From contig CAJUJJ010000009.1 in assembly GCA_910586765.1 (NCBI GenBank), positions 1-49,904 of the forward strand: a DNA stretch of 49,904 bases, in the 5' to 3' direction. The first letter of the stretch is position 1, and every line of letters starts with the position of its first letter. The DNA is from an uncultured Clostridia bacterium (GTDB lineage: Bacteria; Bacillota; Clostridia; Lachnospirales; Anaerotignaceae). The notes beneath the pieces are model-generated. The model was not told the origin of the DNA, did not search any database, and saw only the letters and a list, made by a program, of their open reading frames with translations. Made by a program: the position numbers and the translations under genes. Of the stretch, positions 34,871 through 43,141 are shown in pieces.

Positions 34871-35890
34871 TTATCTCTCTCCCAATTTCAAACTAGGGTT
34901 CGCATTCAAATCAAAAGCATCTCTTACCCCTTTTTGATATTCATAATAAGCTGCACAGCCTATCATTGCTGCATTATCTGTGCAATATATTGGTTCTGGT
35001 ATATGCAGCGTATATCCTCTTTTTTCACATTCTTGTTTCATTGTTTGTCTTAAAGCACTATTTGAAGCAACGCCTCCTGCTAATGCAATGGTATGAACTC
35101 CTTTTTGTTTTACTGCCTTGAGTGTCTTTTGTACCAAAACATCTATTACCGCCTGCTGAAAACTTGCTGCAACATCTTCTGGTACAATTTTTTGTCCTGT
35201 CATATTTGCTTTATTAATATAATTGAGTACAGCAGATTTTAAACCACTAAAACTAAAATCATAGCTGTATTCTTCTAAAAATACTCTTGGAAAATCAATC
35301 GCTTTGGGATTTCCTTTTTTGGCTGCTGCATCTATTTTAGGCCCTCCAGGATAACCCATTCCTATCGCTCTCGCCACTTTGTCATATGCTTCTCCTACAG
35401 CGTCATCTCTTGTTTTTCCCATAATTTCATATTTTCCGTACTCAGGAACAAATACAATATGAGTATGTCCCCCCGAAACTACCAAAGACACAAAAGGAGG
35501 TTTAAAATATTCATTTTCTATATAATTGGCACAAATATGTCCCTCTATATGATGCACTCCTATTAACGGCTTTTTGATTGCAAAAGCAAGTGCTTTGGCT
35601 TCTGCCAATCCTACAAGCAATGCTCCTACTAATCCAGGACCATATGTTACTGCAACAGCATCAATATCCTGCAATGTTACATTTGCTTGCTTGAGTGCTT
35701 CCATAATAACGCCATCGATTGCTTCAATATGTTTTCTGGAAGCAATTTCTGGCACTACACCACCATATACAGTATGTAATGCAATTTGTGATGAAATTAT
35801 ATTTGACAACACTTTTCTGCCATTTTTCATTACTGCTGCTGCTGTTTCGTCACAAGAACTTTCTACAGCAAGTATCAGTTGTTCCTCCAT
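34871..35890 (-). CDS. tsaD: tRNA N6-adenosine threonylcarbamoyltransferase
   Basis: TsaD transfers the threonylcarbamoyl group to A37 of ANN-decoding tRNAs, together with TsaB and TsaE. The 339-aa protein has AVESSCDETAAAV at the N terminus and the metal-binding HIEGHICANY (H-x3-H). SLVVSGGHTHIV, GEAYDKVARAIGMGYPGGP, FSFSGLKSAVLNY and ALAGGVASNSALR also match. All functional motifs are intact. It lies downstream of the sigma/anti-sigma pair instead of next to tsaB or tsaE. AAAGGGGG precedes the ATG. Confidence 0.96.
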   Translation of the reverse strand: MEEQLILAVESSCDETAAAVMKNGRKVLSNIISSQIALHTVYGGVVPEIASRKHIEAIDGVIMEALKQANVTLQDIDAVAVTYGPGLVGALLVGLAEAKALAFAIKKPLIGVHHIEGHICANYIENEYFKPPFVSLVVSGGHTHIVFVPEYGKYEIMGKTRDDAVGEAYDKVARAIGMGYPGGPKIDAAAKKGNPKAIDFPRVFLEEYSYDFSFSGLKSAVLNYINKANMTGQKIVPEDVAASFQQAVIDVLVQKTLKAVKQKGVHTIALAGGVASNSALRQTMKQECEKRGYTLHIPEPIYCTDNAAMIGCAAYYEYQKGVRDAFDLNANPSLKLGER

Positions 35891-35891
35891 A

Positions 35892-36623
35892 TTATTTTTC
35901 CCCCTTTATGATGTTCCTTATTTTATTTCTGTCAAATTTCTGTTGTTGTTCCCATTCTATAGTAAAACTACATTTATATACAAAATAATATACTATCAAA
36001 AGCATATCTACTCCTAATGCTATCACTGGAAATACAAAAAACAAAAATGCACTTCCTATTAAATATACATTCTCAAACAAAAGCATTATAAAACTTCCTA
36101 TAATATAATATAAATAGGTTTCTCCTTTTATTTGAAACTGTTGCAAAAGTAAATATCCTAAAAATATCGCAATAGGAATACGTCCAAACATCTCTGCAAT
36201 ATATCCTAACAGTAGTAATATTGCTCCTATAGGCAATCCCACCACAGAATAAATAAACATCAATACCACAGCAAAAAGCATAACATACAAACAAATGCCT
36301 GTTTTTAATACATCACTACCTTTTTTCAAAAGTATCATTGCTCCTTGTTCCCATGTATTTCGAAACAAAAACAGTATCAAATATCCTAAAGCCATTTGTA
36401 TACTTCCTATACAAAAAAGTATCCATTTTATAGAAAAACAATGTAGTATATGAAATAATTTTGTTAAGCCAAAATATCCTATAATATTTTCTGTCAATTC
36501 TACAAAACTATTTAAAAACTGCACCAATCCCTCAGGGTATCCTTTTGAAATTCTCAGCAATGTAATACCAATTACTACTGCGACATAAATCAAAAATAAA
36601 TCTAACTTTTTCATTTTATCCAT
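35892..36623 (-). CDS. polytopic membrane protein, unknown function
   Basis: 243 aa with about six hydrophobic segments (LFLIYVAVVIGITLLRI; ILFCIGSIQMALGYLILFLF; ICLYVMLFAVVLMFIYSVVGLPIGAILLLLGYI; FLFFVFPVIALGVDMLLIVYYFV). The C-terminal tail is basic (FDRNKIRNIIKGEK). It overlaps the anti-sigma gene by up to 13 bases. ATG at 36623 and ATG at 36614 (ATGA overlap) are both possible. No family is recognised. Its position between an anti-sigma factor and tsaD suggests a role in the sensing circuit (inference). Confidence 0.75.
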   Translation of the reverse strand: MDKMKKLDLFLIYVAVVIGITLLRISKGYPEGLVQFLNSFVELTENIIGYFGLTKLFHILHCFSIKWILFCIGSIQMALGYLILFLFRNTWEQGAMILLKKGSDVLKTGICLYVMLFAVVLMFIYSVVGLPIGAILLLLGYIAEMFGRIPIAIFLGYLLLQQFQIKGETYLYYIIGSFIMLLFENVYLIGSAFLFFVFPVIALGVDMLLIVYYFVYKCSFTIEWEQQQKFDRNKIRNIIKGEK

Positions 36624-37195
36624 TTATGTTTTATCCTATCTGTTTCTTTTTTTCTTTTTAACATTACATATTGCACTGCACAAATAATACAAAGTAATAA
36701 CAGCAATACACCAAAACCATTTACTAATGTTTGGTCTGTCCATATCATAATATTTTCTGTAATATCTTCAAGTACCTGACCCTGCTGTGAAATATTCTGT
36801 TCAATAGGCATAATATTTGCTACCCATTGCTTTAAAAGGGCATTTTTTTCAAATACTTCTATAATAGGCTGTTTATAAAATACCAATATTGCACCTGTAC
36901 CAAAAAATACTGTAAAAACACTCCAAATATGCCCTAATATTCTATTTTTGACATAACCTCTTTGCTGTACTTTATCCAATGCTTGTATCTGCATCATTAC
37001 ATTACTTTCAAAATCTTCTGGTGCTTCATATAAAGGCATTTGTTCAAACACCTGTATCATATTGTCATAAAACAAAAAACTTTCTTCACAGCTTTGGCAC
37101 TGTTGTATATGCTGTTTTAATTGCTCTGCTTCTTGCTTTGTTATTTCACCGTCTATATATTTCATAATATATTTTTCCGCATCACAACATTTCAT
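36611..37195 (-). CDS. zinc-finger anti-sigma factor
   Basis: 194 aa. The N-terminal zinc-containing anti-sigma (ZAS) motif is MKCCDAEKYIMKYIDGE then LKQHIQQCQSCEESF, giving H-x3-C-x2-C. A membrane helix lies near residue 100 (SVFTVFFGTGAILVFY), and a second one (VLLLLLCIICAVQYVML) is near the C terminus before a basic tail. It overlaps the sigma gene by ATGA, the classic cognate pair layout. It should hold the sigma factor at the membrane until a signal arrives. Confidence 0.88.
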   Translation of the reverse strand: MKCCDAEKYIMKYIDGEITKQEAEQLKQHIQQCQSCEESFLFYDNMIQVFEQMPLYEAPEDFESNVMMQIQALDKVQQRGYVKNRILGHIWSVFTVFFGTGAILVFYKQPIIEVFEKNALLKQWVANIMPIEQNISQQGQVLEDITENIMIWTDQTLVNGFGVLLLLLCIICAVQYVMLKRKKETDRIKHKWIK

Positions 37196-37749
37196 ATACC
37201 CTCACCTTTTCCTTTTTTTAAGCTCTCTTTGAGCATTTTCCTCCCTCTAAATATTCTGTTTTTTACTTTAGACAAAGGCTCTCCTATTGTATCTGCTATT
37301 TCTTGATACCTTAATCCTTGTTGATGATACAATACAATAGGAATTTTATATAAATCTGGTAATGTTTTTATGGCACATTCTAATTGTTTGATTTCTTCTT
37401 TTTTGACATATTCTTTTTCTGGTGTCATTTGATTGGTTAATTCATATGGTATTTCTTCTATACTAACCGTTTCTTGTTTTCTTTTTCTACGATAGTCAAT
37501 AACATGATTTGTGCTAATGCGTATCAGCCATGTAGAAAATTTATATTCTGGTTGATATTTATCCAAATTTTTATATAATTTTATAAAAATTTCCTGTGCC
37601 AAGTCATTCGCTTCTTCTGCATCATTGACCATACGCAATACCACAGAATACACAAGATTTTTATATCTGTTTAATAATTGTGAAAAAGCATTTTGGTCAC
37701 CAGACACTGCCATCTTTATCAATTCATAATCTTCTACATTTTTCAACAT
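37192..37749 (-). CDS. ECF-type RNA polymerase sigma factor
   Basis: 185 aa. Region 2 is seen in LLNRYKNLVYSVVLRMVNDAEEANDLAQEIFIKLYKNLDKY and STWLIRISTNHVIDYRRKR. Region 4 is seen in IKTLPDLYKIPIVLYHQQGLRYQEIADTIGEPLSKVKNRIFRGRKML. This is the SigW/RpoE-like ECF architecture with no extra domains. It is first gene of the operon with the anti-sigma factor, so autoregulation is likely. GAGG precedes the ATG. No AAC-type ECF promoter motif upstream could be assigned. Confidence 0.93.
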   Translation of the reverse strand: MLKNVEDYELIKMAVSGDQNAFSQLLNRYKNLVYSVVLRMVNDAEEANDLAQEIFIKLYKNLDKYQPEYKFSTWLIRISTNHVIDYRRKRKQETVSIEEIPYELTNQMTPEKEYVKKEEIKQLECAIKTLPDLYKIPIVLYHQQGLRYQEIADTIGEPLSKVKNRIFRGRKMLKESLKKGKGEGI

Positions 37750-37927
37750 TGTTTCCTCTTTTCAAAGCAGCACACTTATTTTATCATATTACACTATTAT
37801 AATAATCAAACAATTGCATATACAGTACCATAATACTATAAAATACGAAAAAATAATCTATTTGTTTTTTAATATTGCTTTATTATCATTTTACCATATA
37901 TATACTTATTACTGCAATCTATATCAT

Positions 37928-38842
37928 TTATTCCTCTGTAAAGTAAAGTGATATGGTTTTTCTTTCTTCTCCTAATTCTGCTCCTTCAAAATGCTTTAAA
38001 GCATTTTGCAAATATAATTCAGGTTCTAAAAGTGCAGGGCTAAAATGCGTCAGCCACAAACGTGATACTTCTGCCTGTTTTGCCAACATTGCTGCCTCTG
38101 AAAAAATCATATGTTTTTTTTCAATGGCTTTCTTCTTTTTTTCTTCTTCTCCGTACATTCCTTCACATATAAATAAATCAGTTTTTTTCGCAAATGGTAT
38201 TAGTCTGTCCACTGGTCGGCTATCTGTACAATATACTACAGAAATACCTTTTCTTTCTGCTCCCATTACCATATCTGCCGTATATTGTTTTCCCTCCCAT
38301 ACTGCATTCCCTTCTTTTTGTAATTTCGACCATATTACTTTTGGTATATTTTGCTGCTGTGCTCTTTTCAAATCAAATTTTCCTTTTCTAAGTACATCAA
38401 TTTTATAGGCATAACAACGTACCATATGGTCAGCCAATACATAAGAAATACGAAATCCATTTATTTCAATAGGGTTAGGTGTATCTTCATTCAATTCTAT
38501 ATAGTTTAAATCAAAAGGCAATTCTGGTGCAATTCTTTTTAATCCCTCCACTATATATTGCAGTCCTACACCTCCTATCAATGTCAAAGGCTCTGTACGT
38601 CCTGCATTTCCTATTGTCAAAAGTATTCCAGGCAATCCTGAAATATGGTCTGCATGGAAATGTGTAAAACAAATTACATCTATTGTTTTAAATCCCCAGC
38701 CCAACAACTTCATACTAACTTGTGTACCTTCTCCACAATCTATTAAAAGCAATCTTCCATTTAATCTTGCTAACATAGCCGTTAAAAAACGGTTAGGCAT
38801 AGGCATCATACCGCCTGTCCCTAATAAACAAATATCTAACAT
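37928..38842 (-). CDS. rnz: ribonuclease Z
   Basis: RNase Z endonucleolytically trims the 3' end of pre-tRNAs. The 304-aa MBL-fold protein has LLGTGGMMPMPNR at the N terminus, LLIDCGEGTQ, the zinc motif FTHFHADHISGLPG, VLADHMVRCYAYKI, VVYCTDSRP and LTHFSP. All metal ligands are present. I start at 38842, where GGAGAGG lies 7 bases upstream and the sequence begins like other RNase Z; the open frame extends 28 residues further without homology. It is monocistronic. Confidence 0.93.
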   Translation of the reverse strand: MLDICLLGTGGMMPMPNRFLTAMLARLNGRLLLIDCGEGTQVSMKLLGWGFKTIDVICFTHFHADHISGLPGILLTIGNAGRTEPLTLIGGVGLQYIVEGLKRIAPELPFDLNYIELNEDTPNPIEINGFRISYVLADHMVRCYAYKIDVLRKGKFDLKRAQQQNIPKVIWSKLQKEGNAVWEGKQYTADMVMGAERKGISVVYCTDSRPVDRLIPFAKKTDLFICEGMYGEEEKKKKAIEKKHMIFSEAAMLAKQAEVSRLWLTHFSPALLEPELYLQNALKHFEGAELGEERKTISLYFTEE

Positions 38843-38908
38843 TTTTTTCCTCTCCTTTTTCCATTTTATTATATCATAAAATAATACAATATATTTATTA
38901 TCAATTAC

Positions 38909-38942
38909 AAAAAGTAGGCTAGCCATAAGCTGCCTACTTTTT
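38909..38942 (-). terminator. terminator of the short VanW gene
   Basis: An 11-bp perfect stem (AAAAAGTAGGC/GCCTACTTTTT) with a 12-base loop lies after the stop of the minus-strand VanW gene. Confidence 0.8.
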
Positions 38943-38958
38943 TATTCAAATCATTTTA

Positions 38959-39750
38959 TTAATTTCCGTATCTACTTGTTGCAGTATAATCTACAGTACC
39001 ATCTGCCCTTGTTCTTTTTAAAACATATGCTCCATCTGCTTGATGAATAACATCTATTTTAATATTGCCTACATTAGGATTTTCTGTTGACAAAAATCTT
39101 ACTTTTAATTTACCATTCTGCATAACAGATTCTATTTTTACTGTTACATCTAAATCATTTCTAAATTTAAAATCAATACTGCCCCAAGATGCTGTAGCAT
39201 CTCTGCCGTTAGGCATATAAGCTACTGGCAGAGAATGATTTTTTCTTTGTGTAATTGTCATACCAGAATATAATGCTGCTTGATATAGTGTAGAAGATAT
39301 TTGACAAATTCCTCCTCCTATTCCTGTAGCTGCTTTACCATTTGAATAAATTCCTGCTTCTTTATAGTCCCTGCCGTTGTGGCTATTTTTTAATATAACA
39401 TCATTATAAGAAAAACTATCTCCTGGTTCTAATATAATGCCATTTATAGAGTCTGAAGCAAGGTGCATATTATAATTTCTATTGTTGGAGTCTGCTCCTG
39501 TGTACTTTGTAGTATAAGATGCTATGTCATAATCAAAATTACGCTCTTGAGGTATTTGCTCCTCTGGCTGTGTAATTGTTTCTGCTGGTGTTAACTCTTG
39601 CATAGGTTCTTCTATTATAATAAATGGTTCTTCTTCTGCTACGCTATTTTCTGACACAACTGGTATTTCATTATATTGTGGTAGTTCTGTTGTAGGTACA
39701 TTTCCTGCTACCATAGTCAATACCAATAAATCTGCCACTGGTTTTAGCAT
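38959..39750 (-). CDS. short VanW-family protein, probably surface-exposed
   Basis: 263 aa. A hydrophobic N terminus (MLKPVADLLVLTMVAGNV) may be an uncleaved anchor or a degenerate signal. An acidic Pro/Glu-rich linker (~residues 20-70) comes next. The VanW domain holds ILEPGDSFSYNDVILKNSHNGRDYKEAG and GGGICQISSTLYQAALYSGMTITQRKNHSLPVAYMPNGRDATAS. Compared with the 540-aa VanW protein at 17071 it lacks the YoaR-like and G5 domains. AGGAGTG precedes the ATG, and a consensus promoter lies at 39797-39825. The function is unproven; an action on the wall is likely. Confidence 0.87.
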   Translation of the reverse strand: MLKPVADLLVLTMVAGNVPTTELPQYNEIPVVSENSVAEEEPFIIIEEPMQELTPAETITQPEEQIPQERNFDYDIASYTTKYTGADSNNRNYNMHLASDSINGIILEPGDSFSYNDVILKNSHNGRDYKEAGIYSNGKAATGIGGGICQISSTLYQAALYSGMTITQRKNHSLPVAYMPNGRDATASWGSIDFKFRNDLDVTVKIESVMQNGKLKVRFLSTENPNVGNIKIDVIHQADGAYVLKRTRADGTVDYTATSRYGN

Positions 39751-39796
39751 ATGTATTCACTCCTAATTTTCAATATTACAGCATTGCTGTTTCTTT

Positions 39797-39825
39797 ATTA
39801 TAACCGTTTTATACCATATATGCAA
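39797..39825 (-). promoter_or_regulatory. sigma-A-type promoter of the short VanW gene
   Basis: Minus-strand TTGCAT (39825-39820) and TATAAT (39802-39797) with a 17-base spacer, 46 bases before the ATG. Confidence 0.7.
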
Positions 39826-39951
39826 TATATTCTGTCCCCCACATTATGCCAAAAATTGAACAAGCAGCACATCTAACAAAATATTTATGAAATACTTATT
39901 TACGTAATATGATACAAATAAATTATAGATTTTCTATTTTACTTTATTATG

Positions 39952-39990
39952 AAAAAAAGACGAGAAACAAGCCATTTCTCGTCCTTTTTT
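39952..39990 (-). terminator. terminator of the metNIQ operon
   Basis: The stem GACGAGAAA/TTTCTCGTC with a 7-base loop is flanked by A- and T-runs. It follows metQ on the minus strand. Confidence 0.85.
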
Positions 39991-40003
39991 ATATATTATA
40001 TCA

Positions 40004-40879
40004 TTATTCAATAGGTTCTACTGCACCCTGATATTTTTCTGCAATAAAGTCTTTTGTTTCATCACTTCTCAATGCTTCTACTAATTTTTGAAGTTCTGGT
40101 CTGTTTTCGTTTCCTTCTTTTACTGCAATAATATTTGGATATGTTTGTGCACCAAGTGAGTCTTTTTCTTCTTTTGCCAAAGCATCACTAACATTTAACC
40201 CTGCACCTACAGCATAGTTACCATTAATAACAGCTAAATTTACATCTTGTAAAGAACGTGGTAATTGTGCTGCTTCCATTTCAATAATATCTAAATTATG
40301 AGGATTTTCCAATATATCCAATTTTGTTGCTTTAATACCTGCATCTGCATTGATTGTCAAAAGACCATTTGCTTCTAATAAAAGCAATGCTCTTGCTTCA
40401 TTTGTTGTATCATTTGGTACAGCAACTTTTGCACCATCTGGCACATCTGTCAAAGAAGTTGTTTTTCCACCATAAATACCCATAGGCTCATAGTGTACAT
40501 TTCCTATAGATACTAAATGTGTACCTTGTTCTTCATTAAAAGAAAGCAAATATGGTTCGTGTTGGAAATAGTTTGCGTCTAATTCTCCGCTTTCTAATGC
40601 TGTATTTGGCTGTACATAATCTGAAAATTCTATTACTTCCATATCAATGCCTTCTGCCGCTAAAGCCTCTTGCGCTTGTCTTAATATTTCTGCATGAGGT
40701 GCTGGAGATGCTCCAACTTTAATGGAAACAGTTTCTCCTTCTGTTTGTGATGGTGCTTCTCCTTCTGTTTGTTGTTGGTCATCTGCTGGTGCAGGCTCTG
40801 ATGTTGTACTGCTGCAAGCTGTAAATGCTCCTGCTGCTAATACACTACCCAACAATAATGCGAATACTCTTTTTTTCAT
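40004..40879 (-). CDS. metQ: methionine ABC transporter substrate-binding lipoprotein
   Basis: 291 aa. The lipoprotein signal MKKRVFALLLGSVLAAGAFTAC has lipobox FTAC and is followed by a Glu/Gln/Pro-rich linker. The NlpA/MetQ domain is seen in VSIKVGASPAPHAEILRQAQ, DYVQPNTALESGELDANYFQHEPYL and KVAVPNDTTNEARALLLLEANGLL, and AVINGNYAVGAGL follows. It captures methionine outside the membrane and passes it to MetI. It is the last gene of metN-metI-metQ under the T-box at 42748. Confidence 0.95.
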   Translation of the reverse strand: MKKRVFALLLGSVLAAGAFTACSSTTSEPAPADDQQQTEGEAPSQTEGETVSIKVGASPAPHAEILRQAQEALAAEGIDMEVIEFSDYVQPNTALESGELDANYFQHEPYLLSFNEEQGTHLVSIGNVHYEPMGIYGGKTTSLTDVPDGAKVAVPNDTTNEARALLLLEANGLLTINADAGIKATKLDILENPHNLDIIEMEAAQLPRSLQDVNLAVINGNYAVGAGLNVSDALAKEEKDSLGAQTYPNIIAVKEGNENRPELQKLVEALRSDETKDFIAEKYQGAVEPIE

Positions 40880-40905
40880 TTCTTTTTTCCTCCCTTAAAA
40901 ACATA

Positions 40906-41592
40906 TTATAATCTTTTGTCGCTTATTGTAGCGATTTTCATGCCTACTTCCTGCATAATTTGTACAATTACCACAAGAAGTATGACTGTTATAAACATAA
41001 TATCTTGCTGATATCTGTAATAACCATAATTCATAGCAATAGCACCTAATCCGCCACCGCCTACAATGCCTGCCATAGCAGAATAACCTAATATTGTTGT
41101 TATAGAAATTGCTGCTCCTACTAAAAGAGAAGGCTTTGCTTCTGGCAGAAGTACCTTGAACATAATCTGAAAAGGAGATGCTCCCATAGATTCTGCTGCC
41201 TCAATAACGCCTCTATCTACTTCTTTCAGAGAAGACTCTACCATACGTGCTATAAAAGGTGCTGCTGCAATTACCAAAGGCACAATGGTTGCTTTAGAAC
41301 CTATTGTAGTGCCTACAATTGCCCTTGTTACAGGCATTACTGCAATTAACAATATCAAAAATGGAACAGAACGCAATACATTTACTACAAAACCTAATAA
41401 TTTATTGAACCATATAATTGGTATTTTTATATTGAAAAATGGAATAATAAAATGTCCTTCTTTATCTGTTGATACAAGTGCAAGTCCTAAAGGAAGCCCT
41501 ATCACATAAGACATCAGTGTAGAAATCAGTGTCATATATAATGTTTCATATATTCCCACACCAAGTACTTGTAACATACCTTCTTTAAACAT
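40906..41592 (-). CDS. metI: methionine ABC transporter permease
   Basis: 228 aa, five membrane helices. The EAA loop reads VDRGVIEAAESMGASPFQIMFKVLLPEAKPSL, with the conserved E-A-A---G pattern. The C-terminal NYGYYRYQQDIMFITVILLVVIVQIMQE is typical of MetI. It lies between metN and metQ and completes the transporter. The first ATG is followed by a second possible ATG five codons later. The GGAGAA ribosome binding site is slightly far from the first. Confidence 0.95.
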   Translation of the reverse strand: MFKEGMLQVLGVGIYETLYMTLISTLMSYVIGLPLGLALVSTDKEGHFIIPFFNIKIPIIWFNKLLGFVVNVLRSVPFLILLIAVMPVTRAIVGTTIGSKATIVPLVIAAAPFIARMVESSLKEVDRGVIEAAESMGASPFQIMFKVLLPEAKPSLLVGAAISITTILGYSAMAGIVGGGGLGAIAMNYGYYRYQQDIMFITVILLVVIVQIMQEVGMKIATISDKRL

Positions 41593-41621
41593 ACTATGTC
41601 ACTTTCTCCTTTCTTAATATA

Positions 41622-42644
41622 TTAAATTAATTCTGACAACTGTTCAAAATTTACATCTTGTGTTTCTAAATATGCAATCATTTTTTTTGCTGTTTTATCG
41701 TCTGGAGGCAGTTGAACAATCATTTGCCCATATGCCTGCCCATCAATATTTCTAGTGTTAGCATACATAATGTTTACGACATCATTACATTCTAATATCA
41801 TATTTGCTAATATAGGTTTAAAAGAGGTTTCTCCTTCAAATACAATTCTACAATATTTTTTATTTGTATCATCAAATTGTGTTTTTGGCTTGCTTTCACT
41901 ATATACAAGCTGTTTTCCTATATTAGATTTTGGTGCAGTAAATATTTTTTCTACTGTACCAATTTCTGCAATTTTACTGCTGTCTATAATTGCTACTCTT
42001 TGACAAATTTCTTCTATTACACTCATTTCGTGCGTTATAATTACAACAGTAATACCTAATCTCTTATTTATGTCTTTTAATAATTTTAATATACTTCTTG
42101 TTGTATTGGGGTCTAATGCACTGGTCGCTTCATCACAAAGTAATACTTTAGGATTTGTTGTCAATGCTCTTGCGATAGCTACTCTTTGCTTTTGTCCGCC
42201 TGAAAGTTGTGAAGGATAAGAATCTTTTCTTTCTTCCAACCCTACAATTTCCAAAAGTTCTTCTGCTCTTTTATGTGCTTCTTCTTTTTTTACACCAGAA
42301 ATTTCAAGAGGAAAACAAACATTTTCCAATGCTGTTCTTTGCATTAAAAGATTAAACTGTTGAAATATCATTCCCATAGAACGTCTCGCTTGTCTTAGTT
42401 CTGCAGGTTTCAATACCGTTAAATCCTGCCCATCAAATAACACTTGTCCCTCTGTAGGTCTTTCTAACAAATTAATACATCTTACCAGTGTACTTTTGCC
42501 TGCACCACTCATACCTATAATGCCAAATATTTCTCCTCTATTGATTTTTAAATCAATTTTATCTAGTGCGTGTACTACACCATTTTTTACTTTAAATGAT
42601 TTACTCATTTCTCTTAGTTCAATAATCACATCTTGCTGTTCCAT
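41622..42644 (-). CDS. metN: methionine ABC transporter ATP-binding protein
   Basis: 340 aa. Walker A is GMSGAGKSTLVR, the Q-loop is MIFQQFNLL, the signature is LSGGQKQRVAIARAL, and Walker B is LLCDEATSALDP. The H-loop is VIITHEM. The C-terminal ~90 residues form the NIL domain (FEGETSFKPILANM; GQAYGQMIVQLP) that senses methionine and inhibits transport. Translation is downstream of the T-box leader. Order metN-metI-metQ is standard. Confidence 0.96.
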   Translation of the reverse strand: MEQQDVIIELREMSKSFKVKNGVVHALDKIDLKINRGEIFGIIGMSGAGKSTLVRCINLLERPTEGQVLFDGQDLTVLKPAELRQARRSMGMIFQQFNLLMQRTALENVCFPLEISGVKKEEAHKRAEELLEIVGLEERKDSYPSQLSGGQKQRVAIARALTTNPKVLLCDEATSALDPNTTRSILKLLKDINKRLGITVVIITHEMSVIEEICQRVAIIDSSKIAEIGTVEKIFTAPKSNIGKQLVYSESKPKTQFDDTNKKYCRIVFEGETSFKPILANMILECNDVVNIMYANTRNIDGQAYGQMIVQLPPDDKTAKKMIAYLETQDVNFEQLSELI

Positions 42645-42747
42645 ACATTACCACCTCAAATAACAATATTGCCGTTTGATTAAATACCATTTTGCTTATT
42701 ACTTTCATTTTTATAAAATACAAATATAAATTTTTGTTATCAGACCA

Positions 42748-43050
42748 CAAAAAAACTCTCTCCCTAGGAATACTTTCCATAGGGACGAGAGTATAACTTC
42801 GTGTTACCACCCTATTTTGCTCCTATTTCACAATAAGAGCCTCATCAAGTGCGAGTTAAAAAAACTGACACTCTAACGCTGTTACGGGCGTTCCCGTCAT
42901 ATCCTACTCACATAAAATATGCTTTCAGTATGCAGCTCCAAGACCATGTTCTGCTTTTTCCAAACCGTTCTCTTTCAGCACTGTAGAACTCTCTGTTGAT
43001 TTTTTCAAAGCATACTCTTCTTTTCATTGCCTTTTTTATTCATTTCTTAA
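42748..43050 (-). promoter_or_regulatory. T-box leader, Met-tRNA specific (AUG specifier)
   Basis: On the minus strand the T-box sequence AGGGTGGTAACACGAAG (42813-42797) is followed by a stable terminator (ACTCTCGTCCCT.../...AGGGAGAGAGT, then a T-run, 42792-42748). Stem I lies between ~43030 and ~42920, with AGAGAG and GCTGAAAG elements. The specifier trinucleotide is most likely ATG at 42947-42945 in GAACATGGTC. Uncharged initiator/elongator tRNA-Met would stabilise the antiterminator and switch on metNIQ. An S-box was considered and is absent. Confidence 0.85.
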
Positions 43051-43058
43051 TGATATTC

Positions 43059-43086
43059 ATTATACTTTTTTTATTGTATTTGTCAA
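43059..43086 (-). promoter_or_regulatory. consensus promoter of the metNIQ leader
   Basis: Minus-strand TTGACA (43086-43081) and TATAAT (43064-43059), both perfect hexamers with a 16-base spacer. Transcription would start just upstream of stem I. Confidence 0.8.
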
Positions 43087-43141
43087 GTCATTTTTTGATA
43101 TTATAGTAATTGTTCTTTTTAAAAAACTTGAAATATTACTT

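Noticed and set aside
42645..43141. S-box (SAM) riboswitch upstream of metN
   Set aside because: The region shows a T-box sequence, stem I and specifier; S-box core motifs are not seen.
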